A stretch of DNA of 64,000 bases from Stentor coeruleus (Eukaryota > Ciliophora > Heterotrichea > Heterotrichida > Stentoridae), in contig MPUH01000165.1 of the NCBI GenBank assembly GCA_001970955.1, positions 1 to 64,000 on the forward strand, written 5' to 3'. Of the stretch, positions 32,179-42,100 are shown in pieces (the first letter of the stretch is position 1; the number at the start of each line of letters is the position of its first letter). Both the position numbers and the translations under genes were made by a program. The notes below the pieces were generated by a model. That model was not told the origin of the DNA, ran no database searches, and was given only the letters and a program-made list of their open reading frames with translations.

Positions 32179-33261
32179 CTAGCTAAAAGTTTCAAAGCTT
32201 TTTAGCTCAGCCCATTTCTTTTGATTTTGCTGTAAAGTTCTTATGTGGTCGTCTAGGTCATCAAGATGATTGCTTAAATTTATCCACATTGGCATTATTA
32301 TACTTTTAATAAACCCAACTTGTGAGTTTTTGATTTTCGTTATGTCTCTACCAAGATGTAGATGGTCAGACACAGTTATGCCTATTTTTTCTTCTTGAGA
32401 ACATTGCTGGTTGAACTCTCTACAAAGACGTAAACTCCAGAGAACAGCGAGTGGGAAATTAACAGTTTGGTTTCCAAGGTCGGCACTATGTAAAACGAAG
32501 CTCATAAAATTTACCCTATGCTGTCTGTTTTTAACACTATAACTTTGCATAGTATTCTCAAACTTCTCTTCTGTATCCTTATGTTTCGCCATATCCGTGC
32601 TCAAAATACACTCAAGGAAAATCTTTCTAGCATATTCAAACTCCATATCCGTTAATATCTGACTTTTTTCAACCAATCTTATCAACACCGATGCATGATG
32701 ATTTTCCAACACCGACTCATTATTATATTTCACAGTCAGTTCATTTTTTGTAGCAATCAAAAACGAATTATTAAGCCCTGGATGACAAAGATCATGTCCT
32801 AATCCTGATAACAACAAATAAAAATACTCTTTTCCATGTAAATATCTTGAATATTTTTCATTTCTTTCTCCAATCGAATACAAACTTTGGGCAACAGCAA
32901 ATCCATGCCAAAAGTTATGAAATGGGACAAATGAAAAGTAGTTATTTCTTATTAAATCCAATAAAGTAAATAAACATCGAGAATTTGTGTCGAATTGTTT
33001 GAGCATTTCCATTGCGTATTGAACAAGTTCTTTTGAGGAATAATTGAATAATGGGAAATCTTTGTCTAATAACTCTGTTGAGATTGGGAAAAAAGGGTAG
33101 TCGAAATGAGATGGTTCAAAAGATGGAGCTAGGGATTCTTTTATTGGGAATGAGGTTTGGATATCGTTAAAACATTCAATGGAATTTGAGGATTTTAATA
33201 TTGAGTCCTCTTCGACTGCTAGGAACCAACAACTGCCTGGTTTAGTTGATACACAGCCCAT
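32179..33261 (-). CDS. soluble class I phosphodiesterase with N-myristoylation signal
   Basis: 360 residues, mostly a PDEase_I catalytic domain. Motifs: FHNFWHGFAVAQS (HNxxH), LGHDLCHPGLNNSFLI, LSTDMAKHKD, LHSADLGNQT and KNSQVGFIKSIIMPMW. The N-terminus MGCVSTKPGS has Gly2/Cys3, a typical N-myristoylation plus palmitoylation signal, suggesting membrane attachment without transmembrane helices. It is clearly distinct from the polytopic phosphodiesterase at 18.1-20.1 kb, with phenylalanine at the tyrosine position of the first metal motif. Stop TAG. Substrate (cAMP or cGMP) cannot be assigned. Confidence 0.88.
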   Translation of the reverse strand: MGCVSTKPGSCWFLAVEEDSILKSSNSIECFNDIQTSFPIKESLAPSFEPSHFDYPFFPISTELLDKDFPLFNYSSKELVQYAMEMLKQFDTNSRCLFTLLDLIRNNYFSFVPFHNFWHGFAVAQSLYSIGERNEKYSRYLHGKEYFYLLLSGLGHDLCHPGLNNSFLIATKNELTVKYNNESVLENHHASVLIRLVEKSQILTDMEFEYARKIFLECILSTDMAKHKDTEEKFENTMQSYSVKNRQHRVNFMSFVLHSADLGNQTVNFPLAVLWSLRLCREFNQQCSQEEKIGITVSDHLHLGRDITKIKNSQVGFIKSIIMPMWINLSNHLDDLDDHIRTLQQNQKKWAELKSFETFS

Positions 33262-34072
33262 ATTAGTTATTTGTCAATTTATTATCAGAATGATTTTGAA
33301 GTTGATTTGTATGGATTTTTGATAGGAAGATAAAGGGAAGGATGATGAAGGGTTTTGATTTTTGAATTTAAGAGGTTTTTGAAGATAGGAATTTATAATG
33401 GATGATGGGGTTTTTATTATAAGAATTGTGAGGGAAATTAAGAATGATATGATATTTGGAAATGGGATTGTGTGATTTTTTAGAAGGTTAAAGGAGAATT
33501 AGAGATGCTAAGATTAAATAAAAAGTTATGATGGGGTTTGAATTTTGATGCTAGGTTTGAATTTTTTAATTAGTTATGTTGATATTTGTGCACTTTTTAG
33601 TATATTTTAGGCATAAAAATTAATGGGTGTAAAAGTAGGTGTTATAATAAAAAATGCTTAGGTTTGGTTTACGAGATTATATAGATTATAGTTTTTATAT
33701 TTGAAAAGATAAGTTTTTATTAAGATATGATGAGATTTTAAGCTTTTTTTATAGGTAGATCTAATAGAAAATGTAGGGATGATACAAACATAACTAATAT
33801 AGTTTATAATTTATATAGTAAAAGCTTCTGGTGTATTTATGGAAATCAGATTAAATTAGCTTAGAGATTTAGACTAGATAAAATGTAAATAAATTAGAAA
33901 TATTGTAAAATTATAAATTATCTATAAATATGATGAGCTTGAGGAAAGATATATATCATCATAAAGTATGCTAAAATCCATATAAAGCTACACCCAGAAT
34001 CCTAAAACCATAAAACCAATACTTTTTAAATTATACTTTCTATTTATCATAATCCAAATAATAATAAACTAC
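33262..34072. other. intergenic between divergent genes
   Basis: Lies between the starts of the minus-strand phosphodiesterase and the plus-strand TMBIM gene. Composition changes from G/T-rich (33262-33900) to C/A-rich (33960-34072). No gene seen. Confidence 0.6.
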
Positions 34073-34942
34073 ATGAGTGTCAATCCTGAAATTAATCCTG
34101 AACAACTAAAAGAATCAGAAAACATAGAAACAGGCCGATCCAACAGCCAGCAAGTTATCATAGCTTTTGCCGAAAACGACCTCCCCCATACCTTCAGATT
34201 CGGAAATTCTAATCAAGAAAGCCCTATACCAAAAAAGCAACTCTCAAGATTAAATTCATTAACAAAATTCTATGAAAATTCAATGAAAACAAATAAAAAC
34301 GACAGGAACAATTTCATAAAAAAAGTGTATTTTTTAGTTGCAACCCAGTTATTCATAACAATATTATTTGTCGGAATTATAGTTGGATTTAAAATTATCA
34401 AAGAAAATATAAGAAAAACATCATATATTGCAATAGCAACTTTTTTATCAGCATTAATCATCAGCTTAATTACAATTTGTTGTATAAAACCAGCCCGTAA
34501 ATACCCTTGGAATTATCTATTGCTTTTTTCTTTTAATATATTTATCACATATACAGTTGGGTATATTTCAGCATATTACGATAGTTTAGCTGTACTTTCT
34601 GCTAGTTTTACAACATTAGGATTAGTTTTTTCTTTAGCAATTTATGTGCATTTTTCAAAAAAAGACTTTAATTTTTGTATTGGGATTACTATAAGTATTA
34701 TAGCTGGGATACTGTTTTTTAGTTTGTCGATGTCATTTGCTTATGTTAGTATTGTAAATTCGGTTATTGGGTTTAGTTTTGTGATTATTTTTTCTATTTT
34801 TATTGTTTATGATATACAACTTATATGTGGAGGAAGGTATAGTGCACTGAGTTATGATGATTATGTTATTGGTGCGATGTTATTGTATATAGATATTGTT
34901 GCCCTTTTTCTTTATATACTTAGTCTTTTAAAGTCTAAATAA
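34073..34942 (+). CDS. TMBIM/Lifeguard (Bax-inhibitor-1 superfamily) protein
   Basis: 289 residues: a hydrophilic N-terminus of about 80 residues and then seven hydrophobic segments. The C-terminal signature IVYDIQLICGGRYS...LSYDDYVIGAMLLYIDIVAL corresponds to the YDTQxIMGG...DEYIxAALxLYLDIINLF motif of Lifeguard proteins, including the conserved Asp residues of the pore/pH sensor. Family members are leak-type Ca2+ channels of Golgi and ER membranes that restrain cell death. Stop TAA. No introns needed. Confidence 0.9.
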   Translation: MSVNPEINPEQLKESENIETGRSNSQQVIIAFAENDLPHTFRFGNSNQESPIPKKQLSRLNSLTKFYENSMKTNKNDRNNFIKKVYFLVATQLFITILFVGIIVGFKIIKENIRKTSYIAIATFLSALIISLITICCIKPARKYPWNYLLLFSFNIFITYTVGYISAYYDSLAVLSASFTTLGLVFSLAIYVHFSKKDFNFCIGITISIIAGILFFSLSMSFAYVSIVNSVIGFSFVIIFSIFIVYDIQLICGGRYSALSYDDYVIGAMLLYIDIVALFLYILSLLKSK

Positions 34943-35621
34943 TAATTATGTTGAAGGGTAGGATTTTATGTGAGGCTTTATATGGAGGATAGATATTTGG
35001 ATTGAGTGGTTGTAAGGTTTGTTAATTAATGTTAAAGGCTTTTTTATATTATAGGATGATATGAAATAAATAACTGATAAAATCATATTAGTTTTAATGA
35101 AAGCTTTAACTTGATATAATTACTTCATAAATCCAGAATTTGCAATTAGAAAACCCATCATAAAATCCTAATTAAATCACTAATAGCCCTTTAAAACATA
35201 ATGAATACACATAAAAGTCTTAACTGTTTTGAAATAACCTTCTTCGATATAACTCATTCTAAAAACAATCAAAATTCTTATTACTAAATACTTTAAAAAT
35301 AAAATATTCTCAACATATCAATAATAGTCTTTATCACATCTACCTTAGAATTTACTATCAGACTTCAAACCTTAAAAAAAATATTTCCTTATCTTATAAC
35401 CTTTAATAATATAAAACATCAATCAAAAATATAAATAACAAAATCATCTTTTACAATAAAACCTAACACAAAACTATCCTAAATCGCACTCCTCAGCTAC
35501 AAACACAAATTTCAAATCTCGAAATCTTTAAAAATCCTAATCAAAATCTTTGCATTTCTTAAAAAATGGTCACAACTTGGTTTCATCTTCAAAAACCAAG
35601 TGAAAAAAAGAAAGTATTCAA
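34943..35621. other. intergenic, no confident gene
   Basis: Starts G/T-rich and turns C/A-rich after about 35,100. One short open stretch at 35202 (MNTHKSLNCFEITFFDITHS) is not long enough to call. Nothing else recognised. Confidence 0.5.
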
Positions 35622-36086
35622 TTAACTACTTAAAAATGAGGGCAATACTGGGATCAAATAATTGTTGAACCGTGGGGGATCAAGTAATATAAAAGCCCCT
35701 GGAGGTAAGTGGGATTTTTTGCATGGCTTATTAGCCACATCCAATGAAGTGACTGAAAGCAAAGACGCAAACAATGATGGTTGCTTTGTGTTATTGAGTT
35801 GCAAAGCTTTGCATGCACTCTCGCTTTGTTCAAAGAGAACTGAACAATTCCTTCGACCAAGGAACCTTATCGACTCAATCCTCCCAAATTTACAGAAAAC
35901 ATTCGCGATATCGTCAGCTTTTACGTTGCTGCCGAAGCCTTGAAGTAAATTTGTTCGACCAAGGAACCTTATCGACTCAATCCTCCCAAATTTACAGAAA
36001 ACATTCGCGATATCGTCAGCTTTTACGTTGCTGCCGAAGCCTTGAAGTAAGATTTGGCGACTTTCTTCTCTATCACGCTTTGCCAT
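35622..36086 (-). CDS. RRM RNA-binding protein with internal duplication
   Basis: From ATG 36086: MAKRDREESRQILLQGFGSN, then an RRM with RNP2-like ILLQGFG, helix VKADDIANVFCKFGRIESIR, RNP1-like NCSVLFEQSESACKALQ, and a tail with LPPGAFILLDPP. A 34-residue segment (LLQGFGSNVKADDI...IRFLGR) occurs twice in tandem and in frame, so the written protein has one and a half RRMs. A normal RRM would contain it once. Either a real exon-scale duplication or an unmerged assembly overlap. Stop TAA. Specific function not recognised. Confidence 0.65.
   Translation of the reverse strand: MAKRDREESRQILLQGFGSNVKADDIANVFCKFGRIESIRFLGRTNLLQGFGSNVKADDIANVFCKFGRIESIRFLGRRNCSVLFEQSESACKALQLNNTKQPSLFASLLSVTSLDVANKPCKKSHLPPGAFILLDPPRFNNYLIPVLPSFLSS
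35853..36050. repeat. 102-bp-period in-frame tandem duplication
   Basis: 96 identical bases beginning TCGACCAAGGAACC occur at 35853 and at 35955, separated by 6 bp. Identity looks complete. No N separates the copies, unlike the other near-identical duplications in this window. Confidence 0.9.
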
Positions 36087-37868
36087 TAATATATATTGTG
36101 GGCTGGGCCTTTGTTTTATTAAAGACAATAAGACTTATATGAAGATAATAATAATTGTTTTCCTGAAATTTTTATTAGGGTAAATAGGAGAAATGAGAAT
36201 ATAAAAACGTTAAAGAAGAGGTTTAATTTTTTTGTAAGTAAGTTTTTATATTATTATTGGATGCTTTGTTTTAGATTAAAGATAGGATATGATTAAGGTG
36301 TATTTATATTAGAAATATATAGTTCGGGATGGAAAGTGTAGTAGAGAAGTTGCCAAGAAAATTATGTATTTTAGCTTTGATAATATAAAATTATCAAAAT
36401 AAATACCAAAAATGCTGACTAGGTTTAAAATAACAATTTTTATCTTTAATAAAAACCGCGTTATCATCCAAAAGCCTTCAAAATCTTAATAAAAACCTTT
36501 TTCAAAATATTATACCTTCTTTTATCCTCTAGCTTAGCCCATATGCATCTTTCCCTTAGCAGAAATTAAATTTCATTGTTAGACATAAAACTTTATTATA
36601 GGCAATCAGATTAAAATTATATAACAAAATAGAATGACTTCATAGAACATTTTAGCTCATATTTTCTAAATGAAAATACTAAAATTTATGATTTCGACGA
36701 ATCTCACCCTGACCTATTTACCTTTATTGATTCCTAAGCATTTAAGCTTATTTTAAGTAAAGATTCTTTACTTTATATCAGAAATGAAATACATTATAAA
36801 ATTCATACATTTATCCTTAAAGCAAATAACTTAAAGTTATATTTAATAGATTAACAATGATAAAAATAAAAATACAATTCAAATCGAGTTATCATTCAAA
36901 AGAAAATTTATATGATTTTTTAACTTAATTAGTATAACAAAAAGTAAATTCAAATACAAATAAACTCTCAATATATAAAAGCGTATATATAATCCAAGGA
37001 CCAAAATAATCCTATAAACTTATTTAAACTTCAAAAAAATCTCACATTAAGTAGACTCCTTTGTGAAAGATATAAAAATACTCTTTTCTTAAAAACCTTC
37101 AAGTTAATTCTCTTATAGTATCATAACAAAATATAATAGGAATTTTGTTTTAAATAGTTTATCACTATATTCTGAAATCAAAAACTCAGAAGAAATTTTG
37201 ATTCAGCTTGAAGATAATAATATTATATTATTTATCCCATTTCCTTTGTTTATTGATAAAAAGCAAAAACTTGTTTTATAAGTGATTATAAAAAATAAGA
37301 TTTTGAGTTTTTTACTTTACATTTTGTCTTTAAAAATATATAAAATCAGTAGGACTACATCATTATAATTATTCAATAAACCATTTAGTTATAAAATCCA
37401 TATAATATTGCATATTTATTTTTCATATATATTTTCTTACTAAGCGTTTAAAAATCATATTTAAGCATAGCAAACTACTCTTATATCATATTTCTTCTCA
37501 TCAATTATAAATTCTATAAATTCATCATCAAACCCTTATTATTCCATATTTATTTTTCATATATATTTTCTTACTAAGCGTTTAAAAATCATATTTAAGC
37601 ATAGCAAACTACTCTTATATCATATTTCTTCTCACTCCATCCCACACATCCTCTACAATCACAAAACTTTACCATAAGCATATTTTCATCTTCTAATCCA
37701 AAATCTTTAATCAACCCATATTTCATCAATAATCCTACTTTTATAAATACAAACCTCACAATTTCCACATTCCTCCTAAACCAAACATAAAAATCTCAAA
37801 TAATAAAACATGATTATCTCTAAATCAATTTAAAAATCCAAAATCTATTTATTTTATTATAAACCATA
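36087..37868. other. 1.8-kb region with only coding remnants
   Basis: The left part is G/T-rich (5' flank of the minus-strand RRM gene) and from about 36,400 the + strand is C/A-rich. Two stretches look like decayed coding sequence. About 36,645-36,855 (+) reads NDFIEHFSSYFLNENTKIYD, DESHPDLFTFIDS, TAA, AFKLILSKDSLLYIRNEIHY. About 37,134-37,280 (+) reads FVLNSLSLYSEIKNSEEILI, NNIILFIPFPLFIDKKQKLV, TAA. Many stops surround them. No family recognised. Confidence 0.4.
37411..37634. repeat. 90-bp identical direct repeat
   Basis: 90 bp beginning CATATTTATTTTTCATATAT is present at 37411-37500 and again, identical as far as I can compare, at 37545-37634, with 44 bp between. Non-coding; upstream of the TM-RING gene. 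Confidence 0.9.
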
Positions 37869-38886
37869 ATGAATTACGTTATTCTTTCAGTGTTAGTATT
37901 TCTTATACAAGATATATTAGCAGATTGTTACAAATGTTCTATTTTCGGTTCAGAGTTTATACTGTACTTTATATATAGTAACAAAGACCTTAATGCTTAT
38001 TGTTTGCCAAATTCAGCATGTTCTGATACATGTCAAGGAATAATAGTCTCAAATATTGAAACATGCCCAAGATCAGATGTAATTATTTATATAGTCAATT
38101 TGTTTAAATTATTTTCATGCAGAATCATCAGGTTCTATAAGTATTTCAAAAATATCCTCTTGGAATATTTGTTATTGGTTTTTGGATTTAAGGAAAAGAA
38201 CCAAAGGTTTTTCTATTTTCAATGTTGAAACCACAGGTCATGTGTATTTAAAAATTAACAGCTATGAAAATGATGATTCTCCTCGGATTGTTCAACAATA
38301 TGATATTACTAGAGAAAGTAAATCGGAGTTTAATATAACTGGGAATTTGTATGAAATTTTAGCTTTATCAATGGCGTTAAGTGGAAATGTTGAAGTAAAA
38401 TTTTCATGGAATCAAAACACTTCTGGGGGTAATGATGAGTCAAATACTATTATTGTGTTATCAGTTTCTGGGGCGGTATTTTTGATATTCTTACTGTGTA
38501 TTATAGCTTGTTTAGTTACGGCTATAAAAAGAAAAAGAGCGAGTTCTAGAGTTAGTCAGCAAATATATGAAATTGTTCCTGGTGACTGTTCGTTTATAAG
38601 TCATATGGATACAAACATGCCTTCAAAACTGTTTTGCAGCAAAACTCTTATTGATCCTTGCGTTATTTGCTTTGAGAAGTACTTTATAATTAGATTTTAT
38701 TTCGGGTGTTTTGTTAGAGAACTACCTTGCAACCATTTGTTTCATACAACTTGTATCGATGAATGGATATATATGAAAAAAACTTCTAGTTCTTGTCCTT
38801 TATGTCTTAAGCCTATTTTTGATTTCCCTAGCCAGCTAGATAATTCATTAAATAACGAAAGGAGTCTGTCATATATTCCTAGTTAA
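37869..38886 (+). CDS. secretory-pathway transmembrane RING-H2 protein
   Basis: Begins with a signal peptide (MNYVILSVLVFLIQDILA), then a Cys-containing lumenal domain (CYKCSIFGSE, CLPNSACSDTCQG), a transmembrane helix (VSGAVFLIFLLCIIACLVTA) followed by KRKR, and a cytosolic RING-H2 (CVICFEK...LPCNHLFHTTCIDEW...CPLCL). Three introns are needed: 37964-37978 (GTACTTTATATATAG), 38079-38094 (GTAATTATTTATATAG, 16 nt) and 38679-38693 (GTACTTTATAATTAG). The first and third are in frame and stop-free, so they are invisible to frame analysis; the second changes frame. The plan resembles PA-TM-RING E3 ligases of endosomes, but the lumenal part is not an obvious PA domain. Stop TAA. Confidence 0.75.
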
Positions 38887-39189
38887 ATTTAATTTTAGTT
38901 AAAAATCATATAAAAAATGCTAATAACCTAATCAAAATTTTAAGCATAAATTCTTAAACCCATATCAAAATCACAATAATCTTATAATAAATCAAAATCT
39001 ACAACCCAAAATATAAACATAAAATATTTCATAAAAACATAAAAACACCCAAAATCNACAACCCAAAATATAAACATAAAATATTTCATAAAAACACCCA
39101 AAATTACCCATATCTTAAAAGTTTTATAAACACATTATCCTACCCTAAAACTCATAATTTCACATAATCCTATCAACTTAATTATATCC
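38887..39189. other. intergenic with an assembly joint
   Basis: C/A-rich spacer between convergent genes. The N at 39057 is flanked by about 45 bp of near-identical sequence (ACAACCCAAAATATAAAC...), an unmerged overlap. Confidence 0.7.
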
Positions 39190-42100
39190 TCAATCAAAAA
39201 GTCCTCCAGCATCATCATCATCAAAATCTTCATTTTCTTCCTTTTTCTTATTCAAAATATTCTCAATAACCCCTTTAGGACTTACATTCAAAATATCTTT
39301 TTTCTCATTCTCTTCACCTCTATCAGTATTTCCCCCTTTATCCGATTTCTCATATCCTTCATCTCCTAAACTTTGCTTTCTCATTTTTTCCTGATTTACT
39401 CCAGCACCTCTTTTTCTCTTCCCTGTACTTCCTTTATTTAAATTTTTCAGTTTTGCTTTCAAGTCTTTTATTGTCCCATTCAACCCTGAAACATTTAATA
39501 TTTCTTCTAAAGCTTTAGCTGGATCATCAATTCCTAAAGAATCTTTGCTTTTATTAGCAATTAATGCAATTGAGCTTTTAAAATCATCAAATGTTAAGGT
39601 TTCTAAAGACTTTTTCTTAGTAAAAATTTTAAAGATTTTCAATGCTTGATCTTGTTGAGTATTTGCATATAAATCGAATTGTGTGCAGAATTTATCATAT
39701 GATTGCCATGGTAATGAACCATCTTGAGGCATATCTTTTCCTAATATTCCAATATAATAAGTGAAAACAATATCTAGTTGTTGAGAGTTTTGTGAAAGGA
39801 GGTTTTTGATTTCAGGATTATTTAAAATAAGAGTTTCTTCTTTTTTTCCTGTATTTTTATCATCTCTGCTCTGAGTTTCTTTAAGTTTTTGTAAGCCTTG
39901 GAGTTTCTTTTTGACTTTTTGATCTTTTTCTTGCTGAGCTTTTTTTGCTTCTTCGTTTTTCTGCTCTAGAACTTTCTGTTGTTTTTCTTTCAAAATCTCA
40001 TCTAAACGTTCTTGGTTTCTTTTCTTAGCTTCTTCAAACTTTTTTGCATTTTCTGCATCAGTTTTTTTCTTAGACTCTTCATCCTCTTTAGTTTTTTTCA
40101 TTTCCTCATCTTTTTTTTTATTCCATTCCTGTATCATCCTAGCTTTTTCCTCCCTTTCTCTACGGACTTTTTCTTCATTATCTCTTTTTTTAGCATCAGC
40201 CATTTGCATTTCATGTTTTTTCCTTTCTTCTTCTTGTTTAAGTTTCATCTGCCTTTCTTCTTTAGCTTTATTAAGTTCATCTAATAACTGTTGTTGTCTT
40301 ATTTTTCTTTTTTTATCATCCTCAGCTTTTTTATTATCTTCATCCATTTTCTCTTTTTCACGTTTTTGTTCATATTTTTCTTCCTGCACGGCAAATTTTT
40401 GTTTTCTCGTTATAAGTTGTTTCATATTTAACTGAACAGAATGAAGTATATCTTCTAATAATAAAGCACATTCATTATAGGTTTCTTTATCATTACTAGG
40501 AGCATGAGCAACCCAGAATTTTAATGATGGGGAAAGTTTTATAGGTTGGATTATTGATGATGGTATTTTTTTTTCCTTTTCTTTTACAGGGTCTTGAATT
40601 GGACTGTTGATTTGTGGTTCTGTTTTTTTATCAGGTTTTGGGTTGATGCCTTTTGCTTTATATGAGGTTAAATATTCAACTTGAGGTTCAAGAAATCGGA
40701 TTCCAAGACTTGAAAAAAGTATAGAGTCTATTATTTCTATTGAGTTTTTATATGAAGGTTCTATTGATAAACATTCTGGAATACAAAAAGTTACTTGGAT
40801 ATCTTTGTCGATAATCCTTTTGTAACCTTCTGGCATTTGCGTATTAGGGTCTTTTATAAGAAGTTTATTTAAGGATTTTATAATGTCTTTATCTCCGGAA
40901 CCAAAGTCAGATTCATCGAAAATCTCAGTTGACTGGCCTTTGGATTTTAGATAAAGTTTCATATAGTCTAAAAGAAGTTTTATTGATACTACTGGAGGAA
41001 GATGACTGTAATCTTGATGCCTTTTTGAATATATAAAGTATGCTAGTTGGCAAAATACCCCTTTAAAACCTTCGTAATCCACAAAACTTTGCTCAGCTTG
41101 TTTAGCTATTTTGTGGTTGTATGCCCGCATTATTGTTTGCAATTCGTTTTTTGTAAGGAGGATTGGGATAACATTATGGTCTTTCATAATTTTTATATAC
41201 TCCCCATCAAAAAGCTTAGACTTTCTATCTGCATGGGATTCAAATCCAGTCTTATTATGTTGAACTTTTCTTGCAAACCCCGTCCCTGAATATTTATTAA
41301 AAAATACTTTGAAAACTTTGCTGTATTTAACTACCATTAGATTTACAGCTTCCAACTGGTCGCTTTCAGATGCTGAAAATTCCCTCAATTGGATTTCTTC
41401 TGGGATTATAACTAGCTTTTGCACAACACCTTCATTATAAATTTGTGCTATTTCATTTGTTTTACCTACATTTTGTTCAACTTTTCTAATTTCAAGTTGC
41501 TGTTTGATTTTTTTCTTCTTGAAATCAAGGCTCTTTTTCACTTTTTCTTCCTCCTCACGGTTTTTTTGGTCTTTTTCTTGTTTTTTCTTTTTAGCTTTTT
41601 CAATATCTCCTGCTGCTCGTTCCCAAGGGAAGTTGGCTTTTTTCTTTGGTAGTGAGGATTTTGATTGGGTGTTAGATACTGGGACTAAGGCTAAAACTTT
41701 TTCTTCTTCAGCTGGGTCTTCTTTTACAGATTCCATAGGTTCTTGTATAAGTGCAACTTTATAGTTTCTGTTTTCATAGTCTTCTATAAGCTCTAAAGAG
41801 TTCCCAAAGAGTCCTAAAACTGCCAAAAAGGCTTTTGAGTGCTGATTAGTAGTTTCAAAAAACACATGGCAATTCTGAAGCAAATTTTCTTTAATTTTCT
41901 CATTCAATCCATCTTGCCACTGTTGGATAATCCAACTAATCATATCCAAAATCCTATTCCTCTGCTGAGCCATTTCAGGTAAATTCACTTGCCCCTTAGT
42001 CGGTTTTTTCAGTAGCAGATTTTCTGTATTAATAACAACATTAAACCCATATTTGCAAAACATAAACAAATACTCTTGCATAGGTTCATTTTGAATGAAA

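Noticed and set aside
40012-41764. Several hydrophobic open frames on the + strand opposite the giant coiled-coil gene
   Set aside because: They are antisense shadows of Lys/Glu-rich codons (AAA/GAA read as Phe/Ser) and have no independent signal.
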